A DNA stretch of 34,728 nt from a virus. A program made the position numbers and the translations under genes. Positions 22,300-31,344 of this stretch are shown here, piece after piece (positions within the stretch are counted from its first letter, which is position 1; every line of letters starts with the position of its first letter). The notes below the pieces were generated by a model. The model had not been told where the DNA came from, searched no databases, and saw only the letters and a program-made list of their open reading frames with translations. The stretch covers positions 1 through 34,728 of the IMG/VR virus record IMGVR_UViG_3300025087_000221; one strand, written 5' to 3'.

Positions 22300-25200
22300 T
22301 TATCCTCGTACCGTCAATTTTTTCGGTTTGTATGCTTTGAATTTCAATTTCTTTGGGTTTTTGATCTTGATAGGCTTAAATATTGCGAGCTTAAACTTCT
22401 TATAGGTCGGAACTTTGATGGTAATCTTCTTCGGTTTTTTCCCTTTAATCTTTTTCAATTTCCCATTCAATGTGTAATCAATGTTTTTTAGCACTTTTCC
22501 TTGATCTTCTGTGATGTGCCCCTGATCTACCATTGTTGAAATCACTGCATCAGACAAGATCATTTTGCCATTTAGCGGAGTTCTCCACGCAATCAACTGG
22601 TCGTAAAGTTTTTGTCCTTGTAGTGTTCCCGCAGTATCAAGAACATACGCATATTTTTCTGCATCAGATGCACTTGCAATCGAGTAATATACCGCATCCT
22701 TTGATGAAACACCCAATGTTTTGATTATTTGATCTTGTTGTATTTGAGGCATACCACTCTGGGATAAAGTATTCACTATTTTCCACACCGCTTGTTCTTT
22801 TTGAACCTTCTCAAGATTCGTTGTATCCGGCATTTTTGTTATTTTTCCAATATCAACCGTTTTATAATTTCCCAAATCATCAACATAATCAAATGTCGTT
22901 CCAGAAGAAACGATTGGAGTAAATATAGATGAAGAAGGTGTTCCAGAAACAATCTGTTGTCCTGTGATATTTTTATATTTTTTTCTCGTATCTCCAACTA
23001 AAGCATCAATCGCTTTTACTTTATGTTCATCATCGAGTTGTTGGTATGTAGGAGAAGTTATAAGTGTCTCCAATTTTGGACGGAGAACTTCTCCAACCCC
23101 AGTTTCTAAAGTATTTAACTGGTCAAACGTGAGCTTAACTTTTTGTTTAAGAATGGTTTGATTTATTGTCAGTTTAGAAGGTGTTGCGTCATTTTCTCCC
23201 TGAGCAAGTCGAGAAAATTCTCGTACTATCGCAGTATCAATAGGAGTTTTTGAGTTAAATACATCAAAAAACGCACCCATTCCAGTAGGTTCTTGGGGCA
23301 CAACATTCCCCAACACATCACGTTTGGGTAAAAGCGTATTACGAACACCTGGAATACTTGATTTCATGTACTCAGCCAAAGTATTCGTTTCTCGTTGACT
23401 GGGATCAAATGCTTTTGAAATGTCTTTGACTATATTGGGAATAATAGAATTTGCAGTATTTCCAACATAACTCTTTCCATATCGTTGAGGATCAGTAAGT
23501 GCATTAATCGGTGCAGATATTCCTTGAACAAACGTTTGACTCAATTGGTCTTTTCCTAATCCCAAAGCGTATGTACTCAACGATCCATCGGTTTTTCCCA
23601 TTTCTTCTTGATATTTTGCTCCAGCCAATATCACAAGATTCTGTGGTCCCACAGAATTGATAGACCGCCATTTTCCTCCAATGAAAACAGAATTTGCCTG
23701 TTTCCCTTGTAGTTGCCACAATTGGGATTCTTTTGCATCTTTTGGCTGTCCTGTTATAAGTCCTTTACTCATAAGATATGCTCCTATACCAAAAAGGCCT
23801 GATCCTATGATGCCACGTCCTATTTCTTGTGAGGCTTGTCGTTGAAGTTCTGGAACATTCCCAACTAAAACTTTTCCAGCATCTACTGCTCCTTTAATAA
23901 GACCGATAGGAGAATATGCAAATGTTTTGCCTACGATAGATGATGGAACTCCCGTAAACGGAGCAAGTACTTCTGCGGGGAGTTGAGTGTACCATTTCTC
24001 TCCTGCCCACCGTTTCAATGCACTCGCCAATCCTGAAAGTTTCGTTTTATCATGGAATGTCGCATAGGTTGCATCCGTAGTTGCCGTTGTTAACATCTGT
24101 TCTGTGGGATTTTTCACAAGAGCATCTATTGATTTCCCCGTATTCTTTGAAATTGCTCCCGCCTGATCGTACAATGAACGCGCATATGCAACGTTATAAA
24201 AGGGTTTATCTTCTACAGAAAGTGTACGAAAAACAATGTTTGTATATTTTCGTAATACTTGTTCAATAGGACTCTTTCCCCAATTAATACGCTTGACCTC
24301 AAACTTTGAAATAGGTTGACTCAGATCATACCCAAGCTTAAGCGAGTCCGTGACCTGCTGTCGAGTTTCCTGAGAACCAAACTCTCCCAATCCCCTCAGT
24401 GTTGACGATTGTGTCCGTTGCCCCGTCTTAAGACTTAATAATTTGTCAGCAACCGTTGCAAATGGGTCTTTTGCTATTTCCGCAGCTCCCATAATCGTAT
24501 TCCCTAAAAGGTTTCTTTCATGCGTGCGGAGTGATGTTAACAGTCCCGCCTTCCATGCCGTAATAAATTTATCGGTGAGAGAAGACGGAATAAAATCATT
24601 AACCATATTTGAAAGTTCATTAATGGCAATGTTTTTCTCCCGACTTCCATTTTTTAATGTTCCGATATGTGTAACAGCATCACTCAACATCTTTTGTTGA
24701 TCTCCTGTAAGTTCGGGAATCTTCCGTGTCGCAGTGAGATTATATTTTTTGATCTTTCCCGCAGCAGACAATGCAATTGCTTCTGGACTCATTTTATTTA
24801 AGAGTGAAAACGCCTGTACTCCACGTCCTAACTCTGTTCCATGTTCCGAAAGATTGTTGTACAACGCGGCAGCGGCATCATGATTTCCCGCTTTATCGAG
24901 ATTGATCGCGTGTTGAATTGTTGCAGAGACCTTCTGATCGAGGTTTTTCGTGTTTTTGAAGTCTATGCTCGTTCCTTCATTGAGTAACGCTTGCGCTTCT
25001 CCCATAAGTTGTGTATTTGCTTTTGGTATATATCCACCCTTCACAAGTTTTTTTACACTCCCTGAAACTTTTGGCGTTTCTTGTACAGAAGTTACAAATC
25101 CGCGCTCTTTGACCCTTCGTGGTATACTTCCTTGCGATGAAAGAGATTGTCCTTTCTCTAGTATGGGGTTTATTAGGATTTGTTTTCCTTGTGGGATTAA

Positions 25201-26349
25201 TTTTTTTCCAGATATTTGTATTTTAGGATCTGCCCCTATCCGAGCAAATCCTTCTTGACCAATTTTTTTCCATTCCACTGTTGCTACTGCATTAAATGGT
25301 TTCACATCTTGAATAGAAATCTCACCGCGTTGAATCTTTGTAAATACTTCTAACGGAGTCAAAACTGTTACTTTATTTCCTTGTGTCACTGAGAATTGTG
25401 CAATATCCCCCTCAGGTTGAATGCGTTGTGTTCCCGCTGCCTCAAACCCTGTAATTTTCTTTCCCCATAGTTTACGTTGTCCGACTTGCGGTTGTGTCCC
25501 AATCTTACGTTCTCTTTGATATTGATTGTTCGCTAAATCATAAATTTTGTTTATTTTTCCACTGTCTTGGTTAACCGCAGCGCGAAGTCGCTCGTTATAT
25601 CGCCCTTGAAACAAGTTTGACCCCACATGAGTTATGCCCGCAAGTCCCGCCCCCACAACTCCACCCCCAACCGTTCCAGTAATTCCTTGTTGTGCAGCAA
25701 GTCCAAGTTGTTGAAGAATGGGATTGTTTTCTCCTTCTTTCAAACCAGAAAGAACGCCATACGATCCACCAAACGCCGCTCCACCTTTTGCTCCTGTTAT
25801 CAGTGCGTTTTTAAGTGATTGTTTCCCTGCTTGTGTGATAAATTTTTTCCCAAGACTCGGGAGACCAAGCAGAGACGCATCGAGAAGTCCTGTTCCAATA
25901 TCTCCAATAGCCCCTAACGCTCGACCCGCATTAACTTGATCTCCACGAATTCTTGTCCCAACTTGATCTCCAAGTCGTGTTGACCCGCGCACAACCGCAA
26001 TAGGAGCATTTGCAATACCCCGAACAATCCCCAAAGGCATCTGTGCAACAGTTTGGAGTGCTCCGCCAACCACCGGAGTCGTATATGCTCGATTCCCAAT
26101 CGCATTTGTCCATGACTGAAATGGTTGAAACAGTGCCTTTCCAACCCCCGTATCTTGGAAGTTGGGAAGATTTTGAAGTGTATGTTGCTCAAATCGTTGC
26201 AGTCCCGCTCCCGCGCGTAAAGCGATATTGGGAGTATAACCATAGGTATTATCATTCGTCCCAGAAATATATCGAATAATCGGGTTGTTTTGGACCGTGT
26301 GTGAACTTTTAGTAAAAAGATTTTTCGCAAGATCGAGAAGGGAAGCTAT
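22300..26349 (-). CDS. Large internal virion/ejection protein candidate, apparent AUA start
   Basis: A 1,349-residue frame, the largest in the window. The only strong ribosome site (GGAGG, five bases spacing) precedes ATA at 26347-26349. The 92 codons between it and the first usual start (GTG at 26073, no ribosome site) are good coding sequence (LLDLAKNLFTKSS, YGYTPNIALRAGAG). Glycine/alanine-rich hydrophobic segments occur near both ends of the first half and near residue 850 (GSGLFGIGAYLM), suggesting membrane insertion. The last ~55 residues are a lysine-proline repeat. Position before the tail genes and great length suggest an ejected core protein with a DNA-translocation role, like T7 gp15/gp16. 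No transglycosylase motif is visible. Confidence 0.7.
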   Translation of the reverse strand: MASLLDLAKNLFTKSSHTVQNNPIIRYISGTNDNTYGYTPNIALRAGAGLQRFEQHTLQNLPNFQDTGVGKALFQPFQSWTNAIGNRAYTTPVVGGALQTVAQMPLGIVRGIANAPIAVVRGSTRLGDQVGTRIRGDQVNAGRALGAIGDIGTGLLDASLLGLPSLGKKFITQAGKQSLKNALITGAKGGAAFGGSYGVLSGLKEGENNPILQQLGLAAQQGITGTVGGGVVGAGLAGITHVGSNLFQGRYNERLRAAVNQDSGKINKIYDLANNQYQRERKIGTQPQVGQRKLWGKKITGFEAAGTQRIQPEGDIAQFSVTQGNKVTVLTPLEVFTKIQRGEISIQDVKPFNAVATVEWKKIGQEGFARIGADPKIQISGKKLIPQGKQILINPILEKGQSLSSQGSIPRRVKERGFVTSVQETPKVSGSVKKLVKGGYIPKANTQLMGEAQALLNEGTSIDFKNTKNLDQKVSATIQHAINLDKAGNHDAAAALYNNLSEHGTELGRGVQAFSLLNKMSPEAIALSAAGKIKKYNLTATRKIPELTGDQQKMLSDAVTHIGTLKNGSREKNIAINELSNMVNDFIPSSLTDKFITAWKAGLLTSLRTHERNLLGNTIMGAAEIAKDPFATVADKLLSLKTGQRTQSSTLRGLGEFGSQETRQQVTDSLKLGYDLSQPISKFEVKRINWGKSPIEQVLRKYTNIVFRTLSVEDKPFYNVAYARSLYDQAGAISKNTGKSIDALVKNPTEQMLTTATTDATYATFHDKTKLSGLASALKRWAGEKWYTQLPAEVLAPFTGVPSSIVGKTFAYSPIGLIKGAVDAGKVLVGNVPELQRQASQEIGRGIIGSGLFGIGAYLMSKGLITGQPKDAKESQLWQLQGKQANSVFIGGKWRSINSVGPQNLVILAGAKYQEEMGKTDGSLSTYALGLGKDQLSQTFVQGISAPINALTDPQRYGKSYVGNTANSIIPNIVKDISKAFDPSQRETNTLAEYMKSSIPGVRNTLLPKRDVLGNVVPQEPTGMGAFFDVFNSKTPIDTAIVREFSRLAQGENDATPSKLTINQTILKQKVKLTFDQLNTLETGVGEVLRPKLETLITSPTYQQLDDEHKVKAIDALVGDTRKKYKNITGQQIVSGTPSSSIFTPIVSSGTTFDYVDDLGNYKTVDIGKITKMPDTTNLEKVQKEQAVWKIVNTLSQSGMPQIQQDQIIKTLGVSSKDAVYYSIASASDAEKYAYVLDTAGTLQGQKLYDQLIAWRTPLNGKMILSDAVISTMVDQGHITEDQGKVLKNIDYTLNGKLKKIKGKKPKKITIKVPTYKKFKLAIFKPIKIKNPKKLKFKAYKPKKLTVRG

Positions 26350-26358
26350 AGTAACCTC

Positions 26359-27567
26359 CTATCCTATAATCCGACCAAACATATCTCTTTTTCTGGTATC
26401 TTGTGCAGTCCCCATTCCTATCGCAGGTCCACTAAATGGAATACTTCCCCCACCCGTTGCGCTAAGTTGTGGCATCGTGGCCTGAAATTGTCCTGTTTGG
26501 GCAAGATTCGCTTTCAACTGAGTAAAGTTCTCCGAATGATTCATCGCCCAAGTATCGAGTGCAGATTTCTGCGCCACCGCTTGTTGTTGCACCTGTTGTG
26601 CCATTTGCATCGCATAACTCAATGCTTGTTGCGACTTTTGTAATGCTGCTTGGCCCTTTTGTGTTCGGAGGGCATTTTGTGCTTCTGCAAACCATTGGGA
26701 AATCTGTTGTAACTGACTATTTTTTGAAAGTTCAAGATTCTTTGTTTCCGTATCATAGGTATTCTTCAACTTAAACATATTCTGGTCATACTGTTGCTGA
26801 ATATCCCCACGGTTTTGATTCCCCATCTTTGTTAACGCATATGAATACTGTTGTGCCGCACTGGAATCTGATGCTCCCCGTGTTCCTAAATACGCATTCC
26901 CCTGTTGCCATGACTGAGTTAAATTATTTGCAAGATCACGAAGAGATTTTTCCCGAGAACCTGATAAATCCTGTTGCCCTTGTCCATACTGGCTATTGAC
27001 CGTGTTCAGTCCTTGATTAAACGTATTATTCGCAATCTGCTCTTGTGAACCACGTTGCGTATCCAGTCCCCCCATTTGTGCATCAAGATTTCGGAAGTAT
27101 TCATCGTATCCTGCATTCAGTTGTTGCTCCGCAGGAGATGGACCACCTCCACCATACCGTCCCGTTCCCCCCGTTTCAGCAAGAATGGTCTGCCATGATT
27201 TTTGAGCAGGATTTTGGTCTCCATAGTCTCCAGAATTGACCATTGTACTTAAACTTGTTGGCGCAGGTTGCTGCTGTGTTTGCGTTGTTGTTGTCGTTGG
27301 AGTTGGATTTGGGTATCCCTGAGTACTCTGAGCACCTTCATATGGACTCGTACTTAACGCCCCATCATACGCATTTGATTGAATATACGGATTTTTTAAT
27401 CCTCCAGAACTATTGTACTGAGTATTGGTTGTGGGACCGCCCGCGATCCACTCGGAAATTCCAAAATCTGGTGCTCCTATTTTTTTAAATGGAGTAGACA
27501 CAACGTCCAGCGTATTTCCCGCTGCCTGTCTCCACAAATTTGGATCTAACCATCCTGTATATGCCAT
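26359..27567 (-). CDS. Glutamine-rich internal virion protein candidate
   Basis: A 402-residue protein behind AAGGAGG. The N-terminus (YTGWLDPNLWRQAAG) leads into a proline/threonine/glutamine linker (about 85-110). From about 140 to 370 it is a long glutamine/alanine/asparagine-rich coiled coil. The C-terminus is glycine-rich and ends RKRDMFGRIIG. Such proteins are ejected core or tail components in podoviruses. Its TAG stop is in the same frame as the following giant gene, four codons before that gene's ATA start. Confidence 0.65.
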   Translation of the reverse strand: MAYTGWLDPNLWRQAAGNTLDVVSTPFKKIGAPDFGISEWIAGGPTTNTQYNSSGGLKNPYIQSNAYDGALSTSPYEGAQSTQGYPNPTPTTTTTQTQQQPAPTSLSTMVNSGDYGDQNPAQKSWQTILAETGGTGRYGGGGPSPAEQQLNAGYDEYFRNLDAQMGGLDTQRGSQEQIANNTFNQGLNTVNSQYGQGQQDLSGSREKSLRDLANNLTQSWQQGNAYLGTRGASDSSAAQQYSYALTKMGNQNRGDIQQQYDQNMFKLKNTYDTETKNLELSKNSQLQQISQWFAEAQNALRTQKGQAALQKSQQALSYAMQMAQQVQQQAVAQKSALDTWAMNHSENFTQLKANLAQTGQFQATMPQLSATGGGSIPFSGPAIGMGTAQDTRKRDMFGRIIG

Positions 27568-27581
27568 ATTATCCCTCCTTA

Positions 27582-27590
27582 TGATATACT
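27582..27590 (+). promoter_or_regulatory. Extended -10 promoter (TGATATACT), leaderless
   Basis: TG-A-TATACT ends six bases before the ATG at 27597. No clear -35 is visible, but the TGn extension can replace it. The transcript would begin at the start codon. Confidence 0.5.
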
Positions 27591-27596
27591 GTGTCT

Positions 27597-27779
27597 ATGC
27601 TTTTCTTCAAAAAACTTCTCATCTTCCTTGTCCTATTCCCTTTTGTTTTATATCCATTCTTTTGGGTGTACTATATTCTTCACCCTGAAAAAGAACCTGG
27701 ACTCCTTCCTGTTTCTATCGCGAGTCTCTTTTTATTTTGTTTTCTTCTCCCCATTGTTCATAAACTCCATACACGATAA
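27597..27779 (+). CDS. Rightward two-helix membrane protein inside the late block
   Basis: A 60-residue, very hydrophobic protein with two predicted membrane helices (about 6-28 and 39-56) joined by HPEKEPG, with a basic tail. It runs opposite to all genes from 14895 to the right edge. It ends one base from the end of the leftward 27781-28008 gene. A small membrane protein with its own promoter inside a late operon recalls superinfection-exclusion or accessory 'moron' genes, but this is inference. The strand choice rests on the filled gap, the promoter box and the hydrophobic pattern. Confidence 0.5.
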   Translation: MLFFKKLLIFLVLFPFVLYPFFWVYYILHPEKEPGLLPVSIASLFLFCFLLPIVHKLHTR

Positions 27780-27780
27780 T

Positions 27781-28008
27781 TTACTTCATCATCATTTCTG
27801 CTTGTTTCATCATCTTTTCCCCTTTTGCAATCATCGCCTTCCCCTTTATCATCATTGCTTTCGGACTCATCGTTTCTTTCCCCGATTCTTTTTTCTCTGA
27901 CTTCATTTTGGGTTCATAAAACTTTGGGTCAGAACTCGATAACGAGGGGTTCATGGTTCCTCGTTTTTTTGCAAGATATTGTGCTAAACCTTTTGGGAGT
28001 GATCCCAT
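27781..28008 (-). CDS. Small methionine/lysine-rich protein
   Basis: A 75-residue protein starting at 28008 behind AAAGGAGGC. The second half (about 47-75) is an unusual run of methionine, lysine and glutamate (PKAMMIKGKAMIAKGEKMMK) that would form one amphipathic helix. It is the first gene of the late structural run and is preceded by a terminator hairpin. It could be a scaffold-like or DNA-binding virion component; no family is known to me. Confidence 0.6.
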   Translation of the reverse strand: MGSLPKGLAQYLAKKRGTMNPSLSSSDPKFYEPKMKSEKKESGKETMSPKAMMIKGKAMIAKGEKMMKQAEMMMK

Positions 28009-28026
28009 ACACGCCTCCTTTAATAC

Positions 28027-28069
28027 AAAAAAGACACGCATATTTGGCTCAAAAGCCATCTATCGTGTC
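28027..28069 (-). terminator. Intrinsic terminator between sugar operon and late genes
   Basis: On the minus strand GACACG/CGTGTC (28033-28038 with 28064-28069), extended by ATA/TAT and an apical GGCT-CAAA-AGCC type hairpin, precedes six T (28027-28032). It closes the glycan operon 19 bases before the next start codon. Confidence 0.75.
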
Positions 28070-28082
28070 TCAAGACGTAATC

Positions 28083-29210
28083 TTATACGTTGGTGACAAA
28101 AACAGAGTACTCCTCTTTGACGGGACTGTCAAATACCAATTGAAAAAACGCTACATACCGTTTCACGTTATCTTCCATTTGCCAAAGATCGAACACCGTC
28201 TGAAAAGCCGCCCACCCCATCTTTTCTCGAAGATCAACAGAATCTACAAGCGTTTTCAGACAGGTATACCATTCCTCAGCCGTTGACGCTAAAAAGCCGT
28301 TTTTCCCATGATTGACAAGCTCCTGGTATTGTCGAATATCCTGATAGACTCCGGGTTTCATCGTTGAACTCATCTCTAAGAACTTAATCCCCGACTTTGC
28401 TTTACTGTATGGTGAATCAACCAATGGAACCGCAAAGATGTCAACCTTTCCCAACTTTTCCGGCATCATAGTGACCCACGTATAGAGATTTTGGTGTCCA
28501 AACGCTGTGGTATAGCGCATTCCGAACTTCTTTTTGAACTGCTGAATCATCGCCCCAATTGTATACAACTCAACATTGGGGTATTCAAGCATCAGTTTCT
28601 CAATCCCCGCAATAAAGTTCCGTTCTCCCAAGTCATTAAAGTGCGAACTTGATCCAAAATACCCAATCCGTACCGTTGGAGCTATTCGAAGTTTTGCTCT
28701 CCAAGTATAGAGTTTGAGATCAATATAATTAGGAAGAACAACAATCTTTTCATGACGTTTTTGTGTGTAATGGGCAATCCCATTTTTGAGATACGAATTT
28801 GTACACGTAATAAAATCTACTTCCCGACAAATATCTGTAACAACTGCTCGGCCCTCTGACCCTAGAGCATACGTCGAGTATGATGAATTATCTCCTTGAA
28901 TCTCCCAGATCAGATCATCAATATCAAGGACAATTTTTTTCTTGTATTTGCGAAACAACATTCCCACAAGTGAAAAATCCCACGGAAGCGTCAAATAGTT
29001 AATGTAAAGGATGTCATACTCCTGGGCGTAGCGATCCCAATCTCTCCATGTTAATGGTTTCTTCAATGTATTGGTATAAAAATGAACCTTAAATCTTTTG
29101 TCTTTTGCGAGTTCCTTCATCGGAAGTATAAGACGAACATAATCAACGCCAGGAGTGACTGTCTTAGAACAATGTGTGGGAAAGCAAAAAATCTTTATCG
29201 TCCTAGCCAT
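28083..29210 (-). CDS. Glycosyltransferase family 4-like (GT-B fold)
   Basis: A 375-residue protein starting at ATG 29210, eight bases inside the previous gene. The N-terminal domain includes TKTVTPG-type acceptor-side loops and VLDIDDLIWE (about 92-101), often seen in WsaF/GT4-like enzymes. The C-terminal domain has VRIGYFGSSSHFNDL (about 181-195), LEYPNVELYTIG, then VDIFAVPLVDSPYSKAKSGIKFLEM (about 280-304). This last segment carries the E-x7-E-like sugar-nucleotide pocket with K in SKAKSGIKFLE. It likely transfers a sugar from a nucleotide donor in the cytoplasm. It is the last gene of the glycan operon. Confidence 0.85.
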   Translation of the reverse strand: MARTIKIFCFPTHCSKTVTPGVDYVRLILPMKELAKDKRFKVHFYTNTLKKPLTWRDWDRYAQEYDILYINYLTLPWDFSLVGMLFRKYKKKIVLDIDDLIWEIQGDNSSYSTYALGSEGRAVVTDICREVDFITCTNSYLKNGIAHYTQKRHEKIVVLPNYIDLKLYTWRAKLRIAPTVRIGYFGSSSHFNDLGERNFIAGIEKLMLEYPNVELYTIGAMIQQFKKKFGMRYTTAFGHQNLYTWVTMMPEKLGKVDIFAVPLVDSPYSKAKSGIKFLEMSSTMKPGVYQDIRQYQELVNHGKNGFLASTAEEWYTCLKTLVDSVDLREKMGWAAFQTVFDLWQMEDNVKRYVAFFQLVFDSPVKEEYSVFVTNV

Positions 29211-29967
29211 GTTGCGTATCCTCAATAAAATAATCAAGTCTCTTTGAGAAGATCTCTCTCAATTCCTGATAATGAAACCGGAAGTTGAGGGGATCAAAGT
29301 CGCTGCCTTGTCCGAAATCAATCCCCTCAAGTCCAGGTTCATACTTCTTTAGTTCTCGCAAAGGATGACCACCAAAATAGCGCACAGGACACCCACACAG
29401 ACGTGCAATATCCATCATGGCAGAAATAGGATCGTAACAATACAGAGTTTGGCACTCGTTTAATACGAGTGCTAACGCCGCTTGGTCAGAAGCAAACACA
29501 CGCGTCAGTTCAAGAGAGTCAGATGGATGTTTGTGCTGATTGACTCCTTTCCCAACCAAATAACACGTTTTTGTACGTTTTTTCTTCAAATCCTTAAAAA
29601 GATGCAAGTTTATCACTGGACAAAACAAAATATGGTCATCATCTACTCCAAATGAGTCATACAAACGAGAAAATACATAGATTTTATCTGTTTTATCAAA
29701 ACTGGTTGGACCAGGAACACCGCCCGTTGCCATGACTCCCGGGGTTTGGAGAATATACCGCACCACCGTGTCTGCTTTTAGTCCATTCCCATGGTATATT
29801 TCTGGATATACTCCAATAAATGGAACATCAAACCGACTATTTATGAGCGCGATCTGACCTTTCGTTTCCAACCATGACTGAAATGCGTACATCACACGAA
29901 TGCCCCCACTCGTAATGTCATACGGTGGTGATGCAATACTATATGGTTTGTACTTATATGATGTCAT
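29203..29967 (-). CDS. Glycosyltransferase-like protein
   Basis: A 254-residue protein. YDITSGGIRVMYAF (about 16-29) is the glycine-rich N-terminal loop of GT4/rhamnosyltransferase-like proteins. YVFSRLYDSFG, CYLVGKGVNQH (about 135-145) and CQTLYCYDPISAMMDIARLCGCPVRYFGG (about 170-198) read as the donor-side Rossmann half. It is shorter than complete GT-B enzymes and may be a partial or specialised form. It overlaps both neighbours (8 and 14 bases). A longer GTG start at 29976 is possible. Confidence 0.65.
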   Translation of the reverse strand: MTSYKYKPYSIASPPYDITSGGIRVMYAFQSWLETKGQIALINSRFDVPFIGVYPEIYHGNGLKADTVVRYILQTPGVMATGGVPGPTSFDKTDKIYVFSRLYDSFGVDDDHILFCPVINLHLFKDLKKKRTKTCYLVGKGVNQHKHPSDSLELTRVFASDQAALALVLNECQTLYCYDPISAMMDIARLCGCPVRYFGGHPLRELKKYEPGLEGIDFGQGSDFDPLNFRFHYQELREIFSKRLDYFIEDTQHG

Positions 29968-30715
29968 AACACACACTTTTCCCGTAGTTTCCTACGAAGG
30001 TTGCGAATCCGATGACTTGATCGGAAAATCCATACGACTTCATCTTTTCAGGTGTGAGTTTTGGCATATTCGCAGGTCCTTTAGCGGCATGATAACATTT
30101 GACTTGTTCTCCCCGGCACATCACCTTATCCCCGTTCATCTTAAACTCTGTTTCACGTCCCAATGATTTACACCCGTAATACTCTGTGTCTTTGTCAAAG
30201 ATTTTGAGTTTCCACTCAGGATGTTCGTACACCACAAGGTTCAATGTATCATTTTCGGCACACATATATTTCCAGTTATCCCGAAGACTTCGCGCCATCC
30301 ATATGTCCCAAAACTCGGGAATACGCGAAGCAACAAGTCCTGCTTGAAGGTACATCTCATCAGTAATGCCCTCAATGTGCCGATTTTCATAGTCATTGAG
30401 ATTCATGACAGACCCAACGTCATACTCCTTCGTAAAGACCGCATCTAAACGTCCAAGAAAAATGGTATCTATATCAACATTCACCACAAGTTCATAGTGA
30501 TCGGTTAAAAGTTTGGCAAAAGCAGGTTTAGCATTAAGCCAATTAATACCAGTTGATATACCATCTCCGATGATTTGACTTACCATATCTTGTCGAAAAA
30601 TAACAAGAGGAATATCTGGGTGAAACCGTTTGAATGAATTAATCATTTGAGGAGCACCACAGGGATCGTAATAGTTATCAGAAACAAAACTATAAAAACA
30701 AACGGGCTTTTTCAT
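29954..30715 (-). CDS. GT-A fold glycosyltransferase (GT8-like)
   Basis: A 253-residue protein. The N-terminal strand CFYSFVSDNYY (6-16), KPAFAKLL (63-70), and the metal-binding DID at 81-83 in LVVNVDIDTIFLGRL mark a GT-A sugar transferase. YLQAGLVASRIPEFWDIW (about 121-138) and ENDTLNLVVYEHPEW (about 151-165) match the acceptor region, and CYHAAKG (about 214-220) the second metal-ligand histidine. An AGGAG site precedes ATG 30715, which overlaps the FkbM gene by four bases. Substrate unknown. Confidence 0.8.
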   Translation of the reverse strand: MKKPVCFYSFVSDNYYDPCGAPQMINSFKRFHPDIPLVIFRQDMVSQIIGDGISTGINWLNAKPAFAKLLTDHYELVVNVDIDTIFLGRLDAVFTKEYDVGSVMNLNDYENRHIEGITDEMYLQAGLVASRIPEFWDIWMARSLRDNWKYMCAENDTLNLVVYEHPEWKLKIFDKDTEYYGCKSLGRETEFKMNGDKVMCRGEQVKCYHAAKGPANMPKLTPEKMKSYGFSDQVIGFATFVGNYGKSVCYDII

Positions 30716-31344
30716 ATTCTCCTGGCTGTAAACTTTGAATGATGATGATCCACATACACACGAAATCCAAGCGTTTGAAGGATAGGAATAGGATCGTAAT
30801 TGTGATATTCCCCAATGATTATATGAATCATCGGTGCAATAGACGCAAATGATACGCTTTCGAAAATTTCTTGTTCTGCGCCTTCTACATCAATCTTGAG
30901 AACATCAATATAATCAAGCCCCTCTTCATCAACAAATTCTTTGATACTCTTTGTGGGGATCATTGTGTGAAAAGGTGACGATACGGGATGTAAATCCATG
31001 TGCCAATTCCCTTGAGACCCATCGGACTCAGCAAAAAAAGCACGATTTCCACCACTCCCCGATATACCATACTGTCGAGGTTTTATTTTTGTCAATCCAT
31101 TTGCTTCAATCGTTGCATTCAAACATGCAATATTTTGTGCAGATGGTTCAATCGCATAAATCACTCTCGCATGATCGTATATCCACAAACTAAAAGTTCC
31201 GATATTTGCTCCAAGATCAACAACCACAAGATCATCAAAAAGATCATGGTATTCATTTCCCACAATCACCTCGTTAATAAACCGAGGATTTTCATTGAAT
31301 ACTTCAATCGTTCTTCCGCCGATCATCACTGAGGTGTGGTTCAT
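30712..31344 (-). CDS. FkbM-family methyltransferase (first paralogue from left)
   Basis: A 210-residue SAM-dependent enzyme starting at ATG 31344, which overlaps the next gene's stop as ATGA. Motif I is VVDLGANIGTFSLW (41-54), the acidic ribose-binding motif is IYAIEPSAQN (about 62-71), and YIDVLKIDVEGAE (about 140-152) is the FkbM signature. FkbM enzymes O-methylate sugars or polyketides. Together with the second copy at 31341-32009 it suggests two methylation positions on the glycan. Confidence 0.9.
   Translation of the reverse strand: MNHTSVMIGGRTIEVFNENPRFINEVIVGNEYHDLFDDLVVVDLGANIGTFSLWIYDHARVIYAIEPSAQNIACLNATIEANGLTKIKPRQYGISGSGGNRAFFAESDGSQGNWHMDLHPVSSPFHTMIPTKSIKEFVDEEGLDYIDVLKIDVEGAEQEIFESVSFASIAPMIHIIIGEYHNYDPIPILQTLGFRVYVDHHHSKFTARRI

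Noticed and set aside
25914-26330. Leftward 138-residue frame overlapping the start of the giant gene
   Set aside because: It is out of phase with the strong GGAGG-ATA site and overlaps good coding sequence in the giant gene's frame.
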